NCBI RefSeq assembly: GCF_011386835.1
Contig: NC_088791.1
Span: 27,502,998-27,566,997, forward strand
Reading direction: 5' to 3'
DNA from: Chrysemys picta bellii
Taxonomy: Eukaryota; Chordata; Testudines; Emydidae
Length of the DNA stretch: 64,000 nt
The position numbers and the translations under genes were made by a program. Positions 31,364-40,769 of the stretch are shown here, in pieces; the first letter of the stretch is position 1, and the number at the start of each line of letters is the position of its first letter. Below the pieces are notes generated by a model. The model had not been told where the DNA came from. It searched no databases and saw only the letters and a program-made list of their open reading frames with translations.

Positions 31364-32898
31364 CGCGTGACCAGATATCCTGTTTTTAAAGGGACAGTCC
31401 CGTATTTAAGCCCTCCTGCAGGTGTCCCGACTTTTTCTTAAAAATGTCAAATTGTCCCATATTTTCTGTCTCCCCCACCCATCAGTACTGGCGGGTCTTG
31501 CTGCTGGCCGGATCCCTGCTCACCAGCCACCTGACCATCGGGGTGAGTGGGGGGAGGGGGTTTCCAGTGGCCAACGATGGGGGTGGGGGTGCAAGGCTGG
31601 TAGCGGGGCAAAGATGCAATATTCGGGGCCGGCCGCCCTCCCTGCCAGTCCAGTGCAGCCCCTGTGGCATGCCAGCTCTCAGCCAGCAGGGCCCCACCCC
31701 CCATTCCGTTTCCAGCAGGCACTGGCTACACACTGCAAGCTGCGGTGGCTGGTGAGTGCTGGCAGGTGCCAGGTGGCGGCCGGTTACATGTCGCCTCTTC
31801 TGCCGCACCCATCAGCTTTTTACATGCTCCCCCTCTCACTGTCCTCTCCCTGCTTTGCCCCTTCATCTGCCCAACCCTTCTGCTCCTCCATATCCCCTAT
31901 GGTGGGGCACATCCCACTCCCAGCTCTGTGCGGAGAACCAGCCCCTGGTCAGAGCACTCAGCTCACCAACAGCCTGGCTGGCAGGCTCCTTCCTTCCCCC
32001 ACTGCCTCTGGCTGGGCTAGCACCCCGGAAAAGCCCAAGACCCTCCAGCCCAGGGTGCTGGTCAGGAGGAGCTGAGCCCTGCATATGCCAAAGCTCCACA
32101 CAGCACTGGCACGGGGAAGCCCCTCAGCTAAGCTCTGGAGTGGCATGAGGGAAGCGATTTCCAGCCTGTCCACAGCAGCCCCCCGGGCAGGGGCTTAGCA
32201 CCCTCTTCACTCGCTCCCCCCCCCCTCCCCCAGCCCTGGGTCCTGCCTCCAGGGAGCATGGAGCTGCTCCGTCCCCTAGGCACCCTCCCCTTCTGAGCCA
32301 CCTCTCTGCCCAGTTCGCTAAAGCCCCTGCAGTCAGGTTCCCTGGGCCCTGGTGCACAGTGCATCCTTAGGGCTTAACCCCTTCCTGCCCGTGCTGTAGC
32401 TGGGGGACAGGAGGCAGCTGGGTTATGTCAGTGGCCAGCAGCAGCCTAGAGGTGTTAGCTGCCTTTCGACACTGTGTGGGCAGAAAGGGACAAGCTGCTT
32501 CCGGTGGAGGATGCGGAAGAGATGAGCTCTGCAATGACATGGGCTAAGTATCCCTTCCCCCCTCCTCTTCCTCCGCTGCGGCTGGAAGCAGCTCCCGTCC
32601 CTTCCCAGGCAGGGAGGGTCAGGTTGGTCAGTCACCCTCCCTGTGTGAGAGAGGTGTACAGGAGTGTGTGTGTGTGTGTGTGTCACCCCCTCCCCGTGTG
32701 AACCCTAAAGCTTTAAAGATAAAAAGGTAAATAAAAATAATCCAACTACGCAGTTTTTCTTTTTAACAGGGGCTCAGTCAACTTGATGTTAATTTGAACA
32801 TTTGTACTGCGTAGTTCTGATTGCCACTGAACTCACTTGAATACGAGTAATTTTACTAGGTGTCCCATATTCAGCGTAGGGAAATATGGTCATCCTAT
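31364..32898. mobile_element. Large hAT-type non-autonomous element
   Basis: The left end CGCGTGACCAGATATCCTG and right end, inward, ATAGGATGACCATATTTCCC share the TGACCA motif; CCAGTGAT and CCCGTGAT flank them (31356-31363, 32899-32906), 7 of 8 matching. Inside, GTCCCATATT-type text near both ends and a GC-rich, gene-free filler with a (GT)10 run (32664-32683). It resembles the element at 51444-52606, so the two may be one superfamily. The open frames in the GC-rich filler occur on both strands and are composition artefacts. Confidence 0.75.
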
Positions 32899-32906
32899 CC
32901 CGTGAT

Positions 32907-33479
32907 GGAGAATCTGTTACATCTCTTGTTTGGTTGTTGCAGTGATTAATTACGAATTAATTATCCTCACTGTTAAAAAATGTGTTTTATTTTGAATTTG
33001 AATTTTTCTAGATTCAAATTCCAGCCATTAGATCTTGTCACAGTTCTGGCCGTCTTTATTTGTTATGTTATCTGCCCTACAGTCCAACAAGGGTCAGAGT
33101 CTCGTTCTGGAGCACAGTGCTTGGCTAGTTTCCCTGTTGGTACTAGCTGCTAGTGGGCAGGGTCTTGGGCCCTCGCTTGTCCTTTCAGTGCCTCTCTGAC
33201 ATAGCCGTCCAGGTACAGAGAGGGCAGCATGTTACACTCTCTGACAAAGTGGCAAAGAATACCACCCTGGTGTGTGCTCCCTGGGAGCCTTCAGGAGGAG
33301 TTGTGGCAGAACCAGCCCAAGTTCCTCCAGGGAGCTCCCACTGTAACGCAGCTCCTACATACAAGTTCCCCTGAGGCTGCCAAGGGCAGAGTCTAACCCC
33401 AAATTAGGCCTCTTAAAGGATGAGTGTAGAACTGTAGATTGTATCTTGGATGTAAGTTCCAAATTAGATAGCAGGATTT
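32907..33479. other. No gene recognised; non-coding DNA
   Basis: Includes 33100-33400 of moderate GC without repeats or frames that I can assign. Confidence 0.4.
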
Positions 33480-34330
33480 GTCAGAGTAACAGTTGGAGCT
33501 ACAAATCTGGCAGCTCCATCAGATGCATCTAAAGCAGCTCTAAGGGAGTGCTTAGAAAGATCTTGTTGAATAATGCCTTTGAATAACTGTCTATAAGACT
33601 CGTGCAAAAGGTTTAATGAAGGCAGCATCCTGATTCACAAATCGTATCTGGAAAACAAAGCTTGGTAATTAGCTCTCCTCATGAAAAGTGCTGCTGAGGA
33701 ATAAGCTTTGCTTTCCCAACGGTCATGCTTGCTCGACTCTTTATCAGGAGAAGCAGAGTGAAACCTCCTCAGAGACTTAGAACTGTCATTAGCCGCAGCT
33801 AGAAGTCTGGAGAAGGATGGGTGAAAAATTAACTAAAGTCTTGTTTACATAATTGATAGAATCATTCTGGTTTCTTAGCAACAGGAAGAAAAGAAGCTGC
33901 TTGAGATCTGAGCTGTTTGGTCAAATGCAACAGGCCATCACTTTTCATAAGGGTCACTTTATTTTTATCCTGTAGCAGCTAAAGGTTTATGTTCCTTCTT
34001 AGGCATGGAGGACTGAAGCAACTCTGCTTCTATTGCCAAATAATTTATGAGCTCCTGAAAAGCTCTTATACTACCAGGAAAGGAAGCATCATTATCAGAC
34101 ACACACAGTCTACTGAGGGTCATTGCACGAGCTAGAGTGACCACGGTTGATGGCATTGCACCAGTCATTGTGTAATTAAGTTCCCGAATCTCACTCAATT
34201 CTGTGAATCCACAAATCTCTGGGGTGGCCCCACAGGTGGTGCCAGATGGGGTCAGAGCATGCATCCCTTCAGACGTCGACAGAGAATTTGAGAGCACGGT
34301 GTGCTGGAGTGTTTTTGCCCATCTTGGTGA
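33480..34330 (-). pseudogene. Decayed DIRS Gag fragment
   Basis: On the minus strand a frame at 33965-34330 includes DNDASFPGSIRAFQELINYL, and further downstream AYSSAALFMRRANYQALFSR and LRAALDASDGAARFVAPTV occur in broken frames. These align in order with the DIRS Gag above (RAHQDLLRRVALNLG, KVYSSRGLQLRIANQQAILN, LQASPDSADAAARTIAS). Several stops and shifts show it is old. It belongs to a different DIRS lineage from the one at 23.4 kb, because identity is low. Confidence 0.65.
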
Positions 34331-34399
34331 CATGACTGAAGAGCATGCAATGCCACTCTGGAATATAATGAGCTACTGAAGGAAGGCCAGGTCTCTGTG

Positions 34400-35222
34400 A
34401 GATTATATTTCACACACAAAGTGAAACCACTTTATGCTCAAGGTCTGGTGCTAATAGTACATATGGATCACCTCGAACTGCTCCAAGTCTGCTTGTAAGA
34501 AGGTCCAGAGTTCTGACCCATATAGCAATGCAGGTAGTACACAGGTTTGATAATTATTAAACTCAAGACAAAGACATTTTTGTGTTCATAAGTGACACAT
34601 GGACTTCATGCAAGAGGTGATGAGACCTATTTGTCGAAGAATGTCTGGTCTATTGTGACCATTTGAACTCTGCTTGCCTCCCAGGCAGATGATCTCATCA
34701 ATGCTTTCTATGGTACTCGAGCCCACCTACACCAGGGGTTGTGTTGGCCCAGCTCCAAGATTCTGGACCTTGGTCTTCACATGAGACATTGAACCCCATA
34801 GAGCAGGCAACGTCTTGGAGACCTTGAAGGACAGGGCTGAAATTCTCTGACTTCTCCACAAGCAAGGCAGCATTGTCAGCGTAGTCTTGGTCAGTGAATA
34901 CTCTTGACTGTCCTTGATTCCAACATGTGGAACAGCAAGTCCTAATAGCCAGTCAATAGTTTGACAGAATAGTGCCAGGGCAAGAATGCATCCCTCTTGC
35001 ACCCCAGAGGTTGTATAGAAATGCAACTACAACCATGACCCAATGAGCACTCTCATACCAGTACTGGTGTGAAGATCATGCATCAGATTTAGCAGAACAT
35101 CTGGAATGCCAATTCCTTTCAGTTTGAGCCAAAGCACCGACCTGTCAACTGACTCAAAAGCCACTTTGATGTCAAAATAACAATGTGAAGTTGTTAGCCC
35201 AAAACAGTTTAACTATGGTCTA
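34400..35222 (-). pseudogene. APE-type LINE reverse transcriptase, C-terminal half, decayed
   Basis: The minus frame at 34727-35026 reads TTSGVQEGCILALALFCQTI, the SGVRQGC..AP.LF block of LINE reverse transcriptases, with further pieces TKVQNLGAGP, GHNRPDILRQIGLITSCMKS and LPALLYGSELWTFLQADLEQ (about 34440-34690). The last ones are the LVLPVLLYGxETWTL-type thumb signature. Stops and shifts are numerous. The same element resumes at 38223-39560, beyond the CR1 insertion. Confidence 0.75.
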
Positions 35223-35223
35223 C

Positions 35224-37672
35224 ATAGAATCATAGAATATCAGAGTTGGAAGGGACCTCAAGAGGTCATCTAGTCCAACCCCCTGCTCAAAGCAGGACCA
35301 ATTCCCAGCTAAATCATCCCAGCCAGGACTTTGTCAAGTCGGGCCTTAAAAACCTCCAAGGAAGGAGACTCCACCACCTCCCTTGGTAACGCATTCCAGT
35401 GCTTCACCACCCTCCTAGTGAAATAGTGTTTCCTGATATCCAACCTGGACCTCCCCCACTGCAACTTGAGACCATTGCTCCTTGTTCTGTCATCTGCCAC
35501 CACTGAGAACAGCCGAGCTCCATCCTCTTTGGAACCCCCCTTCAGGTAGTTGAAGGCTGCTATCAAATCCCCCCTCATTCTTCTCTTCTGGAGACTAAAC
35601 AATCCCAGTTCCCTCAGCCTCTCCTCATAAGTCATGTGCTCCAGACCCCTAATCATTTTTGTTGCCCTCCGCTGGACTCTTTCCAATTTTTCCACATCCT
35701 TCTTGTAGTGTGGGGCCCAAAACTGGACACAGTATTCCAGATGAGGCCTCACCAATGTCGAATAAAGGGGAACAATCACGTTCCTCGATCTGCTGGCAAT
35801 GCCCCTACTTATACAGCCCAAAATGCCGTTAGCCTTCTTGGCAACAAGAGCACACTGTTGACTCATATCCAGCTTCTCGTCCACTGTGACCCCTAGGTCC
35901 TTTTCTGCAGAACTGCTACCTAGCCATTTGGTCCCTAGTCTGTAGCAGTGCATGGGATTCTTCCGTCCTAAGTGCAGGACTCTGCACTTGTCCTTGTTGA
36001 ACCTCATCAGGTTTTTTTTGGCCCAATCCTCTAATTTGTCTAGGTCCCTCTGTATCCGATCCCTACCCTCTAGTGTATCTACCACGCCTCCTAGTTTAGT
36101 GTCATCTGCAAACTTGCTGAGAGTGCAGTCCACACCATCCTCCAGATCATTAATAAAGATATTAAACAAAACCGGCCCCAGGACCGACCCTTGGGGCACT
36201 CCACTTGAAACCGGCTGCCAACTAGACATGGAGCCATTGATCACTACCCGTTGAGCCCAACGATCTAGCCAGCTTTCTATCCACCTTACAGTCCATTCAT
36301 CCAGCCCATACTTCTTTAACTTGGCGGCAAGAATACTGTGGGAGACAGTATCAAAAGCTTTGCTAAAGTCAAGGAATAACACATCCACTGCTTTCCCCTC
36401 ATCCACAGAGCCAGTTATCTCATCATAGAAGGCAATTAGGTTAGTCAGGCACGACTTCCCCTTCGTGAATCCATGCTGACTGTTCCTGATCACTTTCCTC
36501 TCCTCTAAATGTTTCATAATTGATTCCTTGAGGACCTGCTCCATGATTTTTCCAGGTACTGAGGTGAGGCTGACTGGCCTGTAGTTCCCCGGATCCTCCT
36601 TCTTCCCTTTTTTAAAGATGGGCACTACATTAGCCTTTTTCCAGTCATCTGGGACCTCCCCCGATCGCCATGAGTTTTCAAAAATAATGGCTAATGGCTC
36701 TGCAATCTCACCCGCCAACTCCTTTAGCACCCTCGGATGCAGCGCATCCGGCCCCATGGACTTGTGCACGTCCAGGTTTTCTAAATAGTCCCGAACCACT
36801 TCTTTCTCCACAGAGGGTTGGTCACCTTCTCCCCATGCTGTACTGCCCAGTGCAGCAATCTGGGAGCTGACCTTGTGCGTGAAGACAGAGGCAAAAAAAT
36901 CATTGAGTACATTAGCTTTTTCCACATCCTCGGTCACTAGGTTGTCTCCCTCATTCAGTAAGGGGCCCACACTTTCCTTGATTTTCTTCTTGTTGCTAAC
37001 ATACCTGAAGAAACCCTTCTTGTTACTCTTAACATCTCTTGCTAACTGCAACTCCAAGTGTGATTTGGCCTTCCTGATTTCACTCCTGCACGCCTGAGCA
37101 ATATTTTTATACTTCTCCCTGGTCATTTGTCCAATCTTCCACTTCTTATAAGCTTCTTTTTTGCGTTTAAGATCAGCAAGGATTTCACTGTTTAGCCAAG
37201 CTGGTCGCCTGCCATATTTACTATTCTTTCTACACATCGGGATGGTTTGTTCCTGCAACCTCAATAAGGATTCTTTAAAATACAGCCAGCTCTCCTGGAC
37301 CCCTTTGCCCTTCATGTTATTCTCCCAGGGGATCCTGCCCATCTGTTCCCTGAGTGAGTCAAAGTCTGCTTTTCTGAAGTCCAGGGTCCATATTCTGCTG
37401 CTCTCCTTTCTTCCTTGTGTCAGGATCTTGAACTCGACCATCTCATGGTCACTGCCTCCCAGGTTCCCATCCACTTTTGCTTCCCCTACTAGTTCTTCCC
37501 TGTTTGTGAGCAGCAGGTCAAGAAAAGCTTTGCCCCTAGTTGGTTCCTCCAGCACTTGCACCAGGAAATTGTCCCCTACACTTTCCAAAAATTTCCTAGA
37601 TTGCCTGTGCACCGCTGTATTGCTCTCCCAGCAGATATCAGGGTGATTAAAGTCTCCAATGAGAACCAGGGC
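35224..37672 (-). mobile_element. CR1 LINE, 5' truncated, recent
   Basis: The 3' end at 35224 carries the CR1 signature in minus-strand sense (GGTCCCTTCCAACTCTGATA then ATTCTATGATTCTATG); the 5' end breaks off inside the endonuclease at about 37672. Nothing duplicates at the flanks, consistent with CR1. The body is one open frame, so this insertion is young relative to its neighbours, lying between the two halves of an older LINE. Confidence 0.92.
35309..37670 (-). CDS. CR1 ORF2 fragment: end of endonuclease plus full reverse transcriptase
   Basis: The frame starts without an ATG: it is open from the truncation point ([13 protein letters not shown], an endonuclease motif) and runs to the stop at 35309. 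It has a basic linker ([20 protein letters not shown]), RT fingers ([20 protein letters not shown]), the [13 protein letters not shown] block, motif A ([14 protein letters not shown]), [11 protein letters not shown], motif C as FADDTKLGG, and a C-terminal domain with [10 protein letters not shown] and CR1-typical [17 protein letters not shown]. The enzyme copies CR1 RNA at the nicked target. At least 767 residues are uninterrupted. Because the endonuclease is missing, this copy cannot mobilise itself, though the RT could still be translated. Confidence 0.93.
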
Positions 37673-38220
37673 CTGCGATCAGATCAGAAGATGGGCTGTC
37701 TGCAGATCCCACCCCTCCCGCATCTATCATCGGGTGATTTATTAAGACAGAGGCAGAATAAGATATAACACACAAATATTTATTTTGCCACTAGTCAGTA
37801 AACTAGACAATATTTATTTTGCCCTTCAGACAGTAAACAACATAAGGAAGACACACTCGGTTGTTAACAGTTACCAGAGCATGAAGTTCAGAACCCTTAA
37901 ACCCCCTTAACCTATGGATGTAAAACAGAGGAAAACCACAATGGGTATTACAATACCATATCCTGAAGACAGGGACACAATGACAAAAACTCAGGATACC
38001 GACAGGGATAGTGGTGAAAATCAGGGGTGCTGGACACCAAACAGGAACTCAGAAACTGGGTATTCTTCTCCCTCTGGACAGGTACCCTGGGCAGGTCTTC
38101 TCCCTCTTGGGCAGGCCTTCTCCCTCAGGTAGGTCTTCAGTGCTTGCCCACGCAGTCTCTGCTTGACCTCGTAGTCCAGTGCAAGTATGCGCTCACTAAT
38201 GGTGTGTAGCGGTTGAGGAT
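37673..38220. other. Unassigned spacer between CR1 and older LINE
   Basis: It holds a near-tandem motif (GGCAGGTCTTCTCCCTC, GGGCAGGCCTTCTCCCTC, 38089-38130) and an AAATATTTATTTTGCC repeat pair (37776, 37808). I cannot place it in any family; an LTR fragment is possible. Confidence 0.35.
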
Positions 38221-38222
38221 TC

Positions 38223-38835
38223 TCAGGATTCTGCAGCCATGCCATTTTCCAGGTCATGTAGCTCTTGCCAATTGTTAGTAGATGTGTGGTTCAGTAAACT
38301 TTCATAGTGTATTTTCTCTCTGTCCAGAACCTCATCCATTGATGAGCAGAGAAAGCCATCTGGTTTCATGATGGGAATGTTAGAAGGCTGTTTATAGCTA
38401 CCAGCCAGGCACTTGATCGCTCTGTATGCAGGGTGGAGACTGCTATATTTTAAGCCATCCTCTACTTCATCAGCCAGGGAGTTAATGTGGGTCTCCTGGT
38501 CATATTTTGCCATGGCCCAGAAAATGCCTTTCAGCCATTTATATTCATGGACAACTCCCTGCTTGAATTCATCTGCTTTTTTATTAATATATCACAGGCC
38601 TCTTAGGAAAGCCAAAGTTTTTTGCATGACCATCTGAAGGCAATTGTTTCAACAGTGGCATGTGATACAGTGTTATTCCAGGCAATCTTCATGTTGTCTA
38701 AGGGGGCACCCAGGTTATGTATGTGATCCTCAATGGCCTATGTATATTTCACAGCTTCAACAGGATCCTCAGATAGACAGTCCAGACATTGTACTATTGA
38801 TGGATGTCTGGATTGGGAGGAGATGGAAAATGCAG
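38223..38835 (-). pseudogene. APE-type LINE, linker region between endonuclease and RT
   Basis: The frame at 38223-38513 reads DGLKYSSLHPAYRAIKCLAG and PDGFLCSSMDEVLDREKIHY, the linker of the LINE whose RT lies at 34.4-35.2 kb. Upstream broken frames (38520-38835) include PLDNMKIAWNNTVSHATVET. Several stops show age. This segment's upstream part is duplicated at 39831-40000. Confidence 0.7.
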
Positions 38836-38869
38836 TGAGAGCTGAGTAACAGCTAGTCTATGGTCTGAG

Positions 38870-39560
38870 TTTGCTGGTGCTTCTGCACCACTGAAAACCC
38901 AGTGAAATTTCACTATGGATCGATTTCTGACAAGGTTATGGTCAGTTTCTTTCATGGCACATCCATTGTTTGAAATCTAGGTCCAGTGATGGTTGTTAAG
39001 GTTCCTAAACCAGAAGACCATAATAGACAAGCCCTCAGTGGCACATAATATCAAAAGCTGGGTGGTGGTGTCATTTGGGGAACCCAACCCAAAGTGACCT
39101 ATCATGGTTTCATAATCAGCTCGGTCTCAGCCAGTCATGGCATTGAAATCTCCAAGCACTAACCATGTGTCATGTGGAAGAATTGACTTGATTTTTGCTG
39201 TTAGCTGGTGGCAGAATCCATCCTTTTCTACAGGGGATGCATCTTCTGTTGGTGCATAGGCCACTGACAGATAAGTGTCCACGATGATGCTGGAGCTCAG
39301 CATAGAGTAAATGTGGAGTGATGTGTTTCTATATGGTTAAAATCTGTGCTGGGGTTATCTAATAAGTGCCACACCCTGAGTTCAGTGTGACTCACCAGAG
39401 TGGAGGAAGGTTGTTCCTTCACAGTGACTTGATTGCTTTTGGCAGACAGGCTTCTGTGATGCCAGTAATTATGATTATGTAGCAGGTGAATTCTTTGACA
39501 AGAGCTCTCTTGCACCCAGTACTGTTCAGTTACACATTCCATGTGGTGACACAGAACGTG
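38870..39560 (-). pseudogene. APE-type LINE endonuclease, decayed
   Basis: The broken minus-strand frame contains DTWLVLGDFNAMTG (catalytic GDFN box), a VAYAPTEDASPVEKDGF stretch before it and HHWTWIS / DHRLAV-like motifs after it. These are the core motifs of the AP-endonuclease domain that nicks the target for LINE insertion. In-frame stops are present, including one directly after NAMTG. Confidence 0.72.
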
Positions 39561-39830
39561 TTTTTAAGGTCCAATTTGGACTTCCAGGAAGTTGTGGTCA
39601 TCGGGTCTATGCCTTCCCTAAGTGGATTTGGCCCATACATGCAAACTCCCCTCCTCTTGGAATCGGTAACATCAGGTCTTTATCCCTGGTGCTCTTGTCG
39701 CGGTCTGTCATGGCTGATTGCCCCTTCATTTCACTCTGCTTTCTTGGGACTGGGGACACATAGGTTTTATTTTGGGGGACACCACTGCCCTTCCCAGGAA
39801 CTCATCCTCCAAATGCAATTGATTCCTGAT

Positions 39831-40110
39831 TCTGAAGGCAATTGTTTCAGCAGTGACATGTGATATAGTGTTATGTATACCACTCCAAGCAATCTTCATG
39901 TTGTCTGAGGGGGTACCCAGGTTATGTATGTATCCTCAACAGCCTGTATATATTTCACAGGATTCTCAGATAGACACTGGATATTGTACTGTGGATGAAC
40001 ATTATGAAGAGCTGGCTCTTATTTCCGCCTTATGTAGTCCACACATCTCAGTCATCATTCACCCACCTTCACCACCATTGAGGAACTTGGCCATCATCCA
40101 CTGAGTCCAT
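39831..40110 (-). repeat. Second copy of the LINE linker segment
   Basis: TCTGAAGGCAATTGTTTCA, AATCTTCATGTTGTCT, CACCCAGGTTATGTATGT/ACCCAGGTTATGTATGT and TTCTCAGATAGACA repeat the sequence at 38633-38835. It lies on the far side of the endonuclease. Two partial copies of one LINE in tandem, or a rearrangement, would explain it. Confidence 0.7.
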
Positions 40111-40529
40111 CGTTGGCCCTCTCTCATTACCCTGAGCAGGGACCCTTATCAGGTACTACCAGCAGGAGCCAGGTAGTCCCAGTGCTTGAGTGGGCTGGGA
40201 CAATGGCACCCTGAAGTAGATCAGTTTGTGACACACAACTACCCACGAGCCTTGAAGGGGGTACCCAGGAGGAGATGGCAAATAGCAAATGTTACTTTAC
40301 CAAAGGAGATGGAAACAACCTACCTGGTCAGATTCTTATTTAGTAGGTCTTAGAAGTGTGATTACTTTACATGTGGGTAGGTTCTTTAGTATTAAATGCC
40401 AATATGGAGGGTTTACTCTATAATCTTTCATTTGAACACATTTAACAAGAATGAAAAAGAATGAGCATGAGAAATTCCTGCACCAACATTCATGGTACTC
40501 TAAGCCACAAGACGCTGAATTCAGGGGAG

Positions 40530-40760
40530 ATTTTAACCATCCTAGTATCAGTTGGGTTAACAGCTACAACCAAATATGCATTATCGAAGAGGTTCCTAAA
40601 TTATATAGAAGATTACAATAGGTAAGAAACCACAACCAGAGAAGAAGTCAACTTGGATCTACTTCTTAATGAAAGGGAGTAATTAAATGACAGTGACAGA
40701 AGGTTGGGGAAGTTCAGAACCAGTGATGATGAGCTACTTTGAATTCTGCATGCTAAGGAA
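40530..40760 (+). pseudogene. Old CR1-like endonuclease fragment
   Basis: In plus-strand frames, GDFNHPSISWVNSYNQ at about 40532 and LDLLLNERE at about 40650 align with [10 protein letters not shown] and [10 protein letters not shown] of the CR1 frame at 37.6 kb. There are several stops. It is a short remnant without RT. Confidence 0.6.
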
Positions 40761-40769
40761 CAGATTCAT

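Noticed and set aside
37673..38220. LTR of an endogenous retrovirus
   Set aside because: No TG...CA ends, primer-binding site or partner LTR could be seen; left as unassigned.
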